64,000 nt of DNA from Solwaraspora sp. WMMD1047 (GTDB lineage Bacteria > Actinomycetota > Actinomycetes > Mycobacteriales > Micromonosporaceae). The number at the start of each line of letters is the position of its first letter. The stretch's first letter is position 1. The DNA is taken from contig NZ_JARUBL010000001.1 in assembly GCF_029626155.1 (NCBI RefSeq), positions 3,073,501 to 3,137,500 on the forward strand, in the 5' to 3' direction. Positions 25,001 to 31,726 of the stretch are shown here, in pieces. The position numbers and the translations under genes were made by a program. The notes beneath the pieces were generated by a model. It searched no databases. It was given only the letters and a program-made list of their open reading frames with translations, and was not told the origin of the DNA.

Positions 25001-25496
25001 CTCCACACTGGACTGGTTCGACCCGGCGTCGCTGGCGGTCGCCGAGGGCACCGGCATCCTGCCCGGCCGCCGGGCGTTGCCGCTCGACGAGGAGACCGCG
25101 ACCTGGCTCGGCGTCACCGGCGACCCGACCGCCGACGAACCGGTGCCGGTCGAGGCGGACTCGCCGTGGCGCGACGTGCTGCACTACCTCGACCCCGACG
25201 ACAGCGCCCTGGAACGGCTCGTGCGGCAACTCGCCGACCAGGGCCTGCCGCCCCCGGTCGTCGGCTACGAACTCGGCGACCAGGGCTGGCAGGCCGAGCT
25301 GGCCTGGCCCGAGCAGCGGACCGCCGTGCTGCTCACCGGGGCGGCCGGCGATCCCGAGATCGCCGACCGGGACGGCGCGTACGCGGCGGCCGGCTGGCAG
25401 GCCCGCCGGGCCGGTGACTGGTCGATAGCCGACCTGGCGGCCCGCATCCGGGCGAGCGACCACGCTGGAACCGCCGACAGGGGAGAGGATTCATGA
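19038..25496 (+). CDS. Giant DruE-like DEAD-type helicase with DUF1998-like and nuclease-like C-terminal regions
   Basis: 2152 residues. SF2 helicase motifs: Walker A TTGTGSGKTES (~100-110), DEFH box in VVLDEFHSYDGAQGTD (~223), MGIDIGALS (~1018) and motif VI QRAGRAGRR (~1043). The two RecA lobes are separated by a ~550-residue insertion carrying CxxC pairs near 483 and 582. More zinc-type cysteines follow near 922, 1330/1348 and 1458, and the cluster CECQ...CHRCLLRY (~1617-1636) belongs to a DUF1998/MZB-like region. Residues ~1700-1800 hold VAVYLDGFKYHG and DDAEKRARLRAHDYLVF, a pattern like Vsr/DUF559-type PD-(D/E)XK nucleases. Size and order resemble DruE, the hallmark of Druantia defence systems. 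The ATG at 19038 overlaps a mini frame; the stop overlaps the next gene (ATGA). Function in phage defence is inferred. Confidence 0.85.
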   Translation: MRPTIAAETLRSTLTQYLATTFGLSEDGVRDGLERFLSHPEQGIFRGPYLRIRTPFRPASGDWRADLDWAPAGFTPYLHQARAFRRLSTRDGAAEPTLITTGTGSGKTESFLIPVLDHCRRERARGRTGIKAILLYPMNALATDQTNRIDDLLADPALSQVTAGLYIGDVAAEEPPRVLVRRSEMRRTPPDILITNYKMLDLLLQRADDLPLWEGADPAYVVLDEFHSYDGAQGTDVAMLLRRLAAALGLARPDRPLGPICPVATSATLGEGGGRDGRTAIREVAEQVFGVAFDDASVVGEDRYEPAEFVARQDFNLPLPSPEELAAATGSDDAAELLLGERCADDPVRLGALLRRHPLTKAVLDALGPRPRTLGEVIDVLPRKNATGWGSAMKTRPEITARALARFVGLLSLAQNPDDPGRPLLNIETHLWVRAVSRLLRGVSRQTMFGWYGEPRRQLEFSTSDLDAVVADARHQLLPAIYCRHCGRSGWAAMSPERDPQELETDPDKVYRASVGRDKRRVRAFIAATDDEVRRRTRGLLVLEYGTRVRPLDPDRDRETTDDTVIVLGDLTGVDAAEKDRCPSCQLDHGIRFLGAGLATLASVAITQLFTGGELGADEAKTLLFNDSVQDAAHRAGFVANRSYGFSLRSLLADQLRPGEPVGLDELLAGMVKAAADRAVLSSVVPPDLHDQPGVDGLLAGEHTGERETWTLISERLVFAAVMETGLRARQGRTLELTRSVAVEVALEDPARAAAICRDVHRTGTAQLSDPPPDDARYLAFLRGLLERLRTRGAVYHEWLRPYLRRGGARWQIWGGRPPGMPAFPRGLSAPAFLLATPKSRSEFDAIAARGNWYQDWTSRCLGLEPGDAAGYLSRLLPALAADHIVAADTCDDGNTVYGLLPGHLRVTRLTDPAAVVAGIGCDTCHWQQTEHPDRVDDWTGQPCRQYRCPGRLRAAPDETAPDDYYRRLYLERPVFRVVTGEHTGMLTRAQRETVERQFRDGDRYTDPNVLSCTPTLEMGIDIGALSAVVLASLPHGPANYVQRAGRAGRRSGNAFVLTLIGRTERDRYYLTEPRDMIAGQIVPPGCFLSAVEILRRQYLAHLIDLAARNRLPGVLPLPRRAHVLFGRGGWLPGLADAARRDGDRLVGEFLALFGDKVLPAAADELRDFARTGIAGRVTEAGHAWEARLADLRGRLAEIDKASGGLVGTDPDHARELRMLKAEARAVRRRLTEVSSAAAHATLVELGLLPNYALIDSRTALEATLTWEERGADGDRRFHTELREYDRPARQALHELAPGNNYYVRGYRHEISGLDVGTADRPAYRQWRICARCGYVRTRPAVEPIAECPRCRDTGIADHGRLFNVLQPTRVLSRDKRDDARIRDDSDDREHRWYAGTVAVDIDPAQVEQSWRHASQTFGVDYSRRAMIRHFNLGAQRFDRPAEPFAGDEVRLNPFHTCTACGGTTVDGEPAVSQELAAHASGSAVLPGAEHHRPWCPYRRSPAGPAAHVGLILAHELQTEALRILIPAVTAAVRERLVSFAAAVRLGIAAQYGGDPAHLRVVLAAMPDAGSQEVGGEGTRNFVVVYDTQPQGTGYLHRLARPAEFRTVLELALTRIADCECQHEGRPVCHRCLLRYARDEEFGLMSRAEALGMLDRLLAGWDTRTATSTDEISLLQQVESELELLFLNKLLAHPGRPGSGLRIERRTDHDGARVADLTFTGPDGRHLTRWQMKLQNTIKGTRPDVHFRRLDAPSPEVAVYLDGFKYHGQPPYNRLADDAEKRARLRAHDYLVFAATWEDVRTWGTEPAAGGPDPGRWSPYGGVSRQAARGRYRTMPAGGDAEELERTVWANPVDQLLSFLAEPDLDRWRRRAEAVLFGLFKQARENTVADSAGVGLAALAALRGGPLPAGTGGKIIVARAVDDAGCPVTMIVDGRVPQPVWSALTLIDDSPAGVREPAHRGRWAAWLTWGNIIQFLAAGDGDAGQLATSTLDWFDPASLAVAEGTGILPGRRALPLDEETATWLGVTGDPTADEPVPVEADSPWRDVLHYLDPDDSALERLVRQLADQGLPPPVVGYELGDQGWQAELAWPEQRTAVLLTGAAGDPEIADRDGAYAAAGWQARRAGDWSIADLAARIRASDHAGTADRGEDS

Positions 25497-27871
25497 CCAC
25501 CGGAGCGACCCTGCGGATGCTGGACCGGGCCGACAAGGAGGTCATGAAGCTCAGCCGGGCCGACATCGGCGCGGTCTACGAGTTCCTGCACAAGTTCCGC
25601 AACAACCCGGAGAACCCCGGCCTGCACCTCAAGTCGCTCAACGGCGACGCCCGGCTGATGTCGGCCCGGATCAACCGGGACTACCGGGCGCTGCTGCTGC
25701 ACATCGCCGACCGGGACTACCTCCTCGTCGCCGTCAAGCACCGGGGCGAGGTCTACGACAACCTCGACCGGTACGCGTACCGGATCAACCGGGTCACCGG
25801 CGGCATCGAGGTGGTCGACCTGGCGCCGGTCGGCGACAGCATCGTCGGCCGGGTCACGCCGCCCACCGATCCGGCGCCGGCTGGTCTGACGCCGGCTGGT
25901 CTGACGCCGGCTGGTGTGTCGCCGGCTGGTGTGACGCCCGCCGGTCCGTCGCCCGCCGGTCCGGCGTCGGTTGAGCCGGTCTCGACCGAGCCGGTGTCGG
26001 TTGGCAAGCCGCTCTTCGACGCGTACACCGATGCCCAGCTCGTCGAGTTGGGGGTGGCCGAGCCGCTGCTGCCGCAGATCCGCCAGCTGACCGGCGAGGC
26101 GGAGCTGCTGGAGCTGCTGGACCGGGCTCCGCAGCTCACCACCGACGTGCTCTTCGCCCTCTACGACGGCAGGTCCTACGAACACGTCCTGGAGCAGGTC
26201 ACCACGCCGGTGCGGGCGGCCGGGCCGGTGGACCCGGAGGACTTCCGGACCGCGTTGGAGAGTCCGGCCACGCTCGTCACCTCCGACGACGAGGCGCTGC
26301 AGGCCATGCTCGGGCAACCCTTCGACCGCTGGCAGATCTTCCTGCATCCCACCCAGCGCAAGCTCGTCGACAAGGTCGGCTACCGGGGGCCGGTGCGGGT
26401 CGGCGGCGGGCCGGGCACCGGCAAGACCATCGTCGCCCTGCACCGGGTCGCCCACCTCGTCCGTCGGCTACCGCCGGGCACCGACCGGCCGGTCCTGCTC
26501 ACCACCTTCAACCGCAACCTCGCCGCGGATCTGCGTACCCGGCTGCTGGCGCTCGGCGGCGAGGCGCTGGTCTCCCGGGTCGACATCGTCAACATCGACC
26601 GGCTCGCCAGCCGGGTGGTGACCGAGGCCGGTGCCGCCGGCGGACGGCGGGTCGTCGACGACAACCGGGTCGCCCAGCTCTGGGAGACCTTCCTCGTGGA
26701 GACGGGGGCCGCCGCCGGCGCCGGGGCGACCGGTGGCCACGGCGCGGCCGGTGTTCACGGCGCCCCCGCTGGTGCCGGCGCCGGCGAGTGGGACGCGGAC
26801 TTTCTCGCGGCCGAGTGGAACCAGGTGATCCTCGGGCAGGTGCTCAACTCCCGTACCGAATATTTCCGGGCCCGCCGCCCCAACCGGGGCCGCAGCCTCA
26901 GCCGCGCCGAGCGGGACCGGATCTGGCAGGTCACCGAGCGGTTCACCAGCTGGCTGGAGGGCCAGGGGCTGTGGACCTGGCGGCAGGTCGCCCAGCGGGC
27001 CGCCCGGCTGGAGATGGAGCGCGCCGCGAGCGCCGCCGGCGCCGGTGGGTCGGGGGAGTCCTCCGGCGGATCACACCGGCCGCGCTACCGGCACGTGGTG
27101 GTCGACGAGGCGCAGGACCTCAGCGCCGCGCACTGGAAGATGCTGCGGGCGATGGTCGCCGCCGGGCCGGACGACATGTTTCTCACCGGCGACACCCACC
27201 AGCGCATCTACGACAACCACGTGACCCTGGGCAGCCTCGGGGTCAACATCCGGGGCCGCTCCCACCGGCTCACCCTCAGCTACCGGACCACCCGGCAGAT
27301 CCTCGCCGACGCGCTGGAGATCATGCACGGCGAGGTCTACGACGACCTCGACGGCGGCGAGGAGAACCTCGCCGGCTACCGCTCGCTGCTGCGCGGCGGC
27401 CCGCCGACCTTCCAGGGCGCGGCCACCTGGGCGCGGGAACGGGACCTGATCGCCGAGCGGCTGCGCGCCTGGGGCACCCCGCTCGACGGGTCGGTCGCGG
27501 TCTGCGTACCGACGAAGGAGCTGGCGGCCGACGTGGCGGCGCGGCTGACCGCCGACGGCGTACCCGTGGTGGAGATCGGCCCGGACGGGCCGCAACGCCC
27601 CGACGGCGTCCACATCGGCACCATGCACCGGTTCAAGGGGCTGGAGTATCAGCGCATGATCATCGCCGGGGTCAGCGACGGGCTGGTGCCCCGACAGATG
27701 ATCAACCGGTACCGGGAGACCGACCCGAAGCGCTACCAGCGGGAGCGCCAGCGCGACCGGTCGCTGCTCTTCGTGGCCGCGACCCGGCCCCGCGACGAGC
27801 TGGCGATCTCCTGGCACGGCACGCCGAGCCCGTTCCTGACCAGCCGGCTCGTGCAGCGGCCGGCGAGCTGA
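25493..27871 (+). CDS. RelE-fold domain fused to a UvrD/Rep-type helicase
   Basis: 792 residues. The first ~107 (LKSLNGDARLMSARINRDYRA, LLVAVKHRGEVYDNL) read as a RelE/ParE-fold domain with the usual core strand and YRA motif. A PAG-rich repeat linker (~128-158) leads to an SF1 helicase: Walker A GGGPGTGKTIVAL (~304), DEAQD (~538) in HVVVDEAQDLSAAHW, motif III LTGDTHQRIYD, IV SYRTTRQIL, V MHRFKGLEYQRMII and VI LLFVAATRPRDEL. Two Gly/Ala-rich insertions (~403-430 and ~507-525) lie between. It probably unwinds or translocates along DNA; whether the RelE domain still cleaves mRNA is unknown. It overlaps the giant helicase by ATGA with GGGGAGAGG upstream, so the two are made together. Confidence 0.85.
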   Translation: MTTGATLRMLDRADKEVMKLSRADIGAVYEFLHKFRNNPENPGLHLKSLNGDARLMSARINRDYRALLLHIADRDYLLVAVKHRGEVYDNLDRYAYRINRVTGGIEVVDLAPVGDSIVGRVTPPTDPAPAGLTPAGLTPAGVSPAGVTPAGPSPAGPASVEPVSTEPVSVGKPLFDAYTDAQLVELGVAEPLLPQIRQLTGEAELLELLDRAPQLTTDVLFALYDGRSYEHVLEQVTTPVRAAGPVDPEDFRTALESPATLVTSDDEALQAMLGQPFDRWQIFLHPTQRKLVDKVGYRGPVRVGGGPGTGKTIVALHRVAHLVRRLPPGTDRPVLLTTFNRNLAADLRTRLLALGGEALVSRVDIVNIDRLASRVVTEAGAAGGRRVVDDNRVAQLWETFLVETGAAAGAGATGGHGAAGVHGAPAGAGAGEWDADFLAAEWNQVILGQVLNSRTEYFRARRPNRGRSLSRAERDRIWQVTERFTSWLEGQGLWTWRQVAQRAARLEMERAASAAGAGGSGESSGGSHRPRYRHVVVDEAQDLSAAHWKMLRAMVAAGPDDMFLTGDTHQRIYDNHVTLGSLGVNIRGRSHRLTLSYRTTRQILADALEIMHGEVYDDLDGGEENLAGYRSLLRGGPPTFQGAATWARERDLIAERLRAWGTPLDGSVAVCVPTKELAADVAARLTADGVPVVEIGPDGPQRPDGVHIGTMHRFKGLEYQRMIIAGVSDGLVPRQMINRYRETDPKRYQRERQRDRSLLFVAATRPRDELAISWHGTPSPFLTSRLVQRPAS
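25876..25965 (+). repeat. Six 15-bp tandem repeats in the RelE-UvrD linker
   Basis: Units such as GCCGGCTGGTCTGAC encode PAG(L/V/P)(T/S/A). The first two units are identical and later ones drift, so copy number may vary between strains without breaking the frame. Confidence 0.85.
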
Positions 27872-27893
27872 CCAGCCGGACGGGAGGTGGCCG

Positions 27894-28733
27894 GTGCTGC
27901 GGGCGGGCGACCGGGTCGGGGATCGGTACGCGCTGACGTATCCGATCGGCCGGGGTGGCATGGGTGAGGTCTGGGCCGGCCACGACGGGCGGCTCGACCG
28001 GCCGGTGGCGATCAAGTTCCTGCGGGTGCTGGAGGTGCCGGAGAGCGACCGGGCGACCGCCGTCGCCCGGTTCCGGCGCGAGGCGTGGGCGACCGCCCGG
28101 CTCGACCACCCCGGCGTGCCGGCCGTGCACGACCTCGGCGAACACGGCGACGACCTGTTCCTGGTCATGCAGCTGGTGGCCGGTGCAGACCTGGCCGACC
28201 TGATCGCCGAGGAGGCGCCGCTGCCGGTGCCGTCAGCCGCCTCGATCGCCGCCCAGATCTGCGCGGTGCTGGCCGTCGCCCACGCCGCCTCGCTGGTGCA
28301 CCGCGACCTCAAGCCGCAGAACGTGATGGTCACCCCGGACGGGCAGGTCAAGGTGCTCGACTTCGGGGTCGCCGCGCTGCTCGGGCCGGCCGAGGCGTCC
28401 CGGCTGACCACCACCGGGCGGCTGCTCGGCACCCCGGCCTACCTCGCCCCGGAGCAGGCGCAGGGTGACCCGGTCGGCCCGGCGGCCGACCTGTACTCGC
28501 TGGGCTGCGTGCTGTTCGAGCTGCTGACCGGCGCGCCGCCGTACCGGGCCGAGAACGCGATCGAGATGCTGCACCGGCACCTCAGGGAACCGGTTCCGCT
28601 GGTCACCGACCGCCGCGCGGACGTGCCCGATGACCTGACCCACCTGGTCTGGTGCCTGCTGGCCAAGACGCCCCAGGAGCGCCCGGACTCGGCCGCCGAG
28701 GTCCGCGGGATGCTCCGACCCTTCGTCGGGTGA
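27894..28733 (+). CDS. Soluble Ser/Thr protein kinase in the helicase operon
   Basis: 279 residues comprising a single PknB-type kinase domain: glycine loop IGRGGMGEVWAG, Lys in VAIKFL, catalytic loop VHRDLKPQNVMV (~135-146), DFG in VKVLDFGVAAL (~157), activation segment ending GTPAYLAPEQA, and DLYSLGCVLFELL. It lacks the transmembrane helix and sensor domains usual for actinobacterial PknB homologues, so it is cytoplasmic. A GGGAGG site precedes the GTG, 22 bases after the RelE-UvrD stop, so cotranscription is likely. Kinases also occur in several defence systems (Stk2, PglW of BREX), which makes a signalling or effector role plausible, though unproven. Confidence 0.9.
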   Translation: MLRAGDRVGDRYALTYPIGRGGMGEVWAGHDGRLDRPVAIKFLRVLEVPESDRATAVARFRREAWATARLDHPGVPAVHDLGEHGDDLFLVMQLVAGADLADLIAEEAPLPVPSAASIAAQICAVLAVAHAASLVHRDLKPQNVMVTPDGQVKVLDFGVAALLGPAEASRLTTTGRLLGTPAYLAPEQAQGDPVGPAADLYSLGCVLFELLTGAPPYRAENAIEMLHRHLREPVPLVTDRRADVPDDLTHLVWCLLAKTPQERPDSAAEVRGMLRPFVG

Positions 28734-28817
28734 CCGCGAGCCTGCTGACCGGATCGGTCCGCATCCCGGCCCGATGGTGACTGCCGGCGGCGGGCGGGAC
28801 GGGACAGGATGGTGAGC

Positions 28818-29402
28818 ATGAAGCGTGCGCTCGTCGTCATCGACGTCCAGGAGTCATTTCTGCAGCGGCCGAGCTGGGCCGTCAGCTCGAATCCGGACAT
28901 CGCCAAGCAGGTGGGGCGGCTGACCGAAGCGTTCCGGGCCGCCGGCGATGCGGTGGTCTGGGTGCTGCACGTCGAGCCGGGCACCGGCACCGTCTTCGAC
29001 CCGGAGCGCGGCTTCGTGCGGCTGCTCGACGGGCTGGCACCGGCGGACGGGGAGCCGGTGCTGCGCAAGACCTCGCACAACGCCTTCACCACCACCAACC
29101 TGCAGCAGTGGCTCACCGAGCGCGGCATCCGCGACCTGACCCTGTGCGGAATCCGCACCGAGCAGTGCGTGGAAACGACCGCCCGGCTCGCCTCGGACCT
29201 GGGTTACCCCGTGACCGTCGCCATCGACGCCACCGCCACCGAACCGATCGCGCACCGGGACGCGCCGCCGGACCGCAGCGTCGAGGAGATCCTCGCCGAC
29301 CCGCGCACGCTGACCACCGCCGAGATCATCGCCAGGACCGAGTACGCCCTGGCCGGCCGCTTCGCCACCATCGCCACGGTCGACGAGCTGACCCTGCGGT
29401 GA
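28818..29402 (+). CDS. Isochorismatase-family cysteine hydrolase
   Basis: 194 residues. The isochorismatase-like triad is visible: Asp in ALVVIDVQESF, Lys in VLRKTSHNAF and the nucleophile Cys in LCGIRTEQCVETTARLA, the last in the normal G-x-x-T/S-x-x-C-V context. Such enzymes hydrolyse amides, vinyl ethers or nicotinamide-like substrates in the cytoplasm. The start is either 28818 (GGTGAG just upstream) or the ATG at 28809. Its TGA overlaps the GTG of the GlxA-type regulator, which likely controls it or shares its substrate. Confidence 0.88.
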   Translation: MKRALVVIDVQESFLQRPSWAVSSNPDIAKQVGRLTEAFRAAGDAVVWVLHVEPGTGTVFDPERGFVRLLDGLAPADGEPVLRKTSHNAFTTTNLQQWLTERGIRDLTLCGIRTEQCVETTARLASDLGYPVTVAIDATATEPIAHRDAPPDRSVEEILADPRTLTTAEIIARTEYALAGRFATIATVDELTLR

Positions 29403-30316
29403 CCCGGGTCGTCTTCCTGCTCGCACCCGGGGTGCACCTGTTGGATCTGGCCGGCCCGGCGCAGGCGTTCTCCTCGGCCGCCGACCTCGGGCTGGACTAC
29501 CGGCTGCACTACGTGGCGGAGCGGGAGGAGGTGGTCAGCACCCAGGGGGTGACGTTGCGGGCGGACCTACGGTGGCCGGCGTTGACCGCGGCGGACCTGG
29601 TCGTGGTGCCCGGTTGGCGGCCGGGACCGCAACGATCCGCCTTCGCGCCGGAGACCCTGCGACTGGTCGCCGGTCACCACCGGGCCGGCGGCACCGTCGC
29701 CAGCGTCTGCGCCGGGGCGTTCGCGCTGGGGGAGGCCGGGTTGCTGGCCGGGCGGCGGTGCACCACCCACCACGACCTGCAGGAGACCCTCGCGCACCGG
29801 TTTCCGGGCGCCACGGTGATTCCCGACGTCCTCTACGTCGTCGACGGTCGGGTGGTCACCTCCGCCGGCATCGCCAGCGGCATCGACCTGGCGCTGCACC
29901 TGCTCGCCACCGCGCACGGGCCGGGCCTGGCCGCCCGGGTGGCCCGGGAGATGGTGGTCTACGCCCGCCGTAACGGCGACGAGCGGCAGGCCAGCGCGAT
30001 GCTGCGACACCGGGCACACGTCAGCGACGTGGTGCACCGGGTGCAGGACGTGATCGACGCCCGGTTCGGCGACCCGCTCCGGCTCGCCGAGTTGGCGGCC
30101 GTCGGCGGGGTGAGCGAGCGGACGCTGACCCGGTTCTTCACCCGGGCCACCGGCCTGACCCCGCTGCGCTACCAGCAGGTGCTGCGCCTGGAGCGGGCCG
30201 AGCACCTGATCGGCCACGGCGCGACGGTCGACGCCGCGGCCCGCGCGGTGGGCTTCGACGACGCCCGCATGCTGCGGCGGCTGCGCGCCAGGGGCGGCCA
30301 GTCCCATGATCGTTAG
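29399..30316 (+). CDS. GlxA-type AraC regulator with DJ-1/PfpI domain
   Basis: 305 residues: an N-terminal DJ-1/PfpI-like domain (VVFLLAPGVHLLDLAGPAQAF; nucleophile-elbow Cys in TVASVCAGAFALGEAGLL) and a C-terminal double helix-turn-helix of the AraC family (LRLAELAAVGGVSERTLTRFF, GLTPLRYQQVLRLERAEHL). The GTG overlaps the preceding stop as GTGA. The last seven codons lie inside a long inverted repeat (30303-30377), so the natural C terminus may have been replaced when that element arrived: the second HTH ends RRLRARGGQSHDR instead of the usual longer tail. Confidence 0.87.
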   Translation: MTRVVFLLAPGVHLLDLAGPAQAFSSAADLGLDYRLHYVAEREEVVSTQGVTLRADLRWPALTAADLVVVPGWRPGPQRSAFAPETLRLVAGHHRAGGTVASVCAGAFALGEAGLLAGRRCTTHHDLQETLAHRFPGATVIPDVLYVVDGRVVTSAGIASGIDLALHLLATAHGPGLAARVAREMVVYARRNGDERQASAMLRHRAHVSDVVHRVQDVIDARFGDPLRLAELAAVGGVSERTLTRFFTRATGLTPLRYQQVLRLERAEHLIGHGATVDAAARAVGFDDARMLRRLRARGGQSHDR

Positions 30317-30377
30317 TCGTTCACCGGTGCTCTGAGCCCGCCGGGGGGACCACCGGTGAGCGACTAACGATCATGGG
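30303..30377. terminator. Long inverted repeat with CATGATCG ends at a convergent junction
   Basis: Arms 30303-30329 and 30351-30377 pair at 26 of 27 positions (the other is G-U), with a 21-base loop. It overlaps the end of the GlxA-type gene and ends seven bases before the stop of the convergent VOC gene, so it probably terminates transcription in both directions. The tips (CCATGATCG/CGATCATGG) match those of the palindrome at 49233-49298. Confidence 0.75.
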
Positions 30378-30384
30378 TGCGGCG

Positions 30385-30795
30385 TCAGCTCGCTCGGGTG
30401 GAGATCTGTTGGACGGACCAGGAGTTGCCGTCGGGGTCGGCGAAGAAGACGAAACCGACGTTGTCCAGCGGATGGTCGACGGGGCGGGGGTTCTCGCCCA
30501 GCACCGTCACGTCGCTGACTTCGACGCCCCGCTCGACGAGCTGGGCGTGCGCCTGGTGGATGTCGGCGACCACCAACTGCAGACCCTTGAGCGAGCCGGG
30601 CGGCATCTCCGGGACGGCGCCCCTGCCGATCACGATCGAGCAGCCGGAGCCCGGGGGAGTGAGCTGCACGATCCGGGTCTGGTCGTTGATGAGGGTGTCG
30701 TGGTCGACGGCGAAGCCGAGCTGGTCGGCGTAGAAGGACTTGGCGCGGTCGATGTCGGAGACCGGCACGACGACGACTTCCAGGGTCCAGTTCAT
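30385..30795 (-). CDS. VOC-family (glyoxalase/bleomycin-resistance fold) protein
   Basis: 136 residues. Paired beta-alpha-beta-beta-beta units typical of the VOC superfamily: EVVVVPVSDIDRAKSFYADQLGF at the start and FVFFADPDGNSWSVQQI at the end, with candidate metal ligands in this order. The ATG overlaps the TGA of the SRPBCC gene (ATGA). This is the last gene of a three-gene minus-strand operon under the ArsR-type regulator. The substrate is unknown; such proteins often act in detoxification. Confidence 0.88.
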   Translation of the reverse strand: MNWTLEVVVVPVSDIDRAKSFYADQLGFAVDHDTLINDQTRIVQLTPPGSGCSIVIGRGAVPEMPPGSLKGLQLVVADIHQAHAQLVERGVEVSDVTVLGENPRPVDHPLDNVGFVFFADPDGNSWSVQQISTRAS

Positions 30796-31280
30796 GACTC
30801 TCCTGTGGTTTCCAGCAGTGCGTCGAGGCGGCGGTAGCTCTCGGCGACGCCGCGCTTCATCGGGTATCGCAGGGCGGTGTCCCGGCCCTGGCTGGTGGCG
30901 TAGCGGATGGTGCTGGTCAGGGTGGTCACCCCGGCCGACTCGGTGAGGTCGTGGGTGATGAGCGTGGTTCCCGGGTACGACTGGTCGGCGAAGACCTCGG
31001 TGTAGACCAGCCGGTCGGGGGGTCGGATCTGCCGGTAGACGCCGCTCTGGGTCATCCGGTCGCCGTCGGGTCCGGCGGAGACGAACCGCCACCGGCCGCC
31101 CTCGCGGAGATCGACGTCGCACTCGACCAGGTTCCAGCCCTGGGCGCCGTACCAGCGGCGCAGCAGGTCCGGCCGGGTCAGCGCGGCGAACACCAGGTGC
31201 CGGGCGGCGGCGAAGGACCGGGTCAGCACGATCTCGGTCGCGGACGGCGTGGTCACCGTCAGCCCGCCGCCACCGGTCAC
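30792..31280 (-). CDS. SRPBCC (AHSA1-like) protein
   Basis: 162 residues with the AHSA1/activator-like START fold: IVLTRSFAAARHLVFAALTRPDLLRRWYG, CDVDLREGGRWRFVSAGPDG, VYTEVFADQSYPGTTLITHDL and the final helix AESYRRLDALLE. Proteins of this kind are very commonly encoded directly after an ArsR regulator. The GTG overlaps the regulator stop (GTGA) and the stop overlaps the VOC gene, so all three are coupled. Confidence 0.88.
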   Translation of the reverse strand: MTGGGGLTVTTPSATEIVLTRSFAAARHLVFAALTRPDLLRRWYGAQGWNLVECDVDLREGGRWRFVSAGPDGDRMTQSGVYRQIRPPDRLVYTEVFADQSYPGTTLITHDLTESAGVTTLTSTIRYATSQGRDTALRYPMKRGVAESYRRLDALLETTGES

Positions 31281-31657
31281 GACCGACCCGCGGAGTTGTC
31301 GCCGGCCTCGGCGGCGGTCAGTTCGTCGAGCAGGGTGTCGAGGCGCTGGTAGCTCTCCTCCCAGTAGCGGCGGTAGTTCTCCAGCCAGGCGACGGCGGTC
31401 CGCAGCGGGGCGGCCGCCAGCCGACGCGGGCGGCGCTGGGCGTCGCGGGCCTGGGTGACCAGGCCGGCCCGCTCCAGCACCCGCAGGTGCTTGGAGATCG
31501 CCGGCTGACTCATCCGGAACGGCGCGGCCAGCTCGGTAACCGTCGCCTCGCCGGTCGCCAGCCGGGCCAGGATCGCCCGCCGGGTCGGGTCGGCCAGCGC
31601 CGCGAAGGTCGCGTCGAGCCGCGCCGACTCCCTCTCTTCATAACCAATCGTTTCCAT
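31277..31657 (-). CDS. ArsR-family transcriptional regulator
   Basis: 126 residues from METIGYEERESARLD. Winged helix-turn-helix: FAALADPTRRAILARLATGEATVTELAAPF, MSQPAISKHLRVLERAGLVTQ. There is no metal-binding CxC motif, so it belongs to the non-metal ArsR group that controls SRPBCC partners. The ATG at 31657 is chosen over the frame opening at 31696 because the upstream DNA carries an AT-rich inverted repeat rather than coding sequence. It heads the ArsR-SRPBCC-VOC operon. Confidence 0.88.
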   Translation of the reverse strand: METIGYEERESARLDATFAALADPTRRAILARLATGEATVTELAAPFRMSQPAISKHLRVLERAGLVTQARDAQRRPRRLAAAPLRTAVAWLENYRRYWEESYQRLDTLLDELTAAEAGDNSAGRS

Positions 31658-31669
31658 AACCAGATGGTT
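31658..31669. promoter_or_regulatory. Putative ArsR operator
   Basis: AACCAGATGGTT is an inverted repeat (AACCA/TGGTT) directly upstream of the regulator ATG, in an AT-rich patch with a further AACCA half site at 31643-31647. Autoregulation is inferred from position. Confidence 0.4.
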
Positions 31670-31726
31670 TCTATCCGAGGTGTGGCCCGGTGTCAAGCGG
31701 CGCAGCCGGATGGCAGACTGGCTGGC

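Noticed and set aside
22881..25463. Minus-strand open frame of 860 codons
   Set aside because: It is likewise an antisense shadow of the helicase gene, with no domain or ribosome site.
25876..25965. CRISPR or satellite array
   Set aside because: The 15-bp units keep the reading frame and encode a protein linker.
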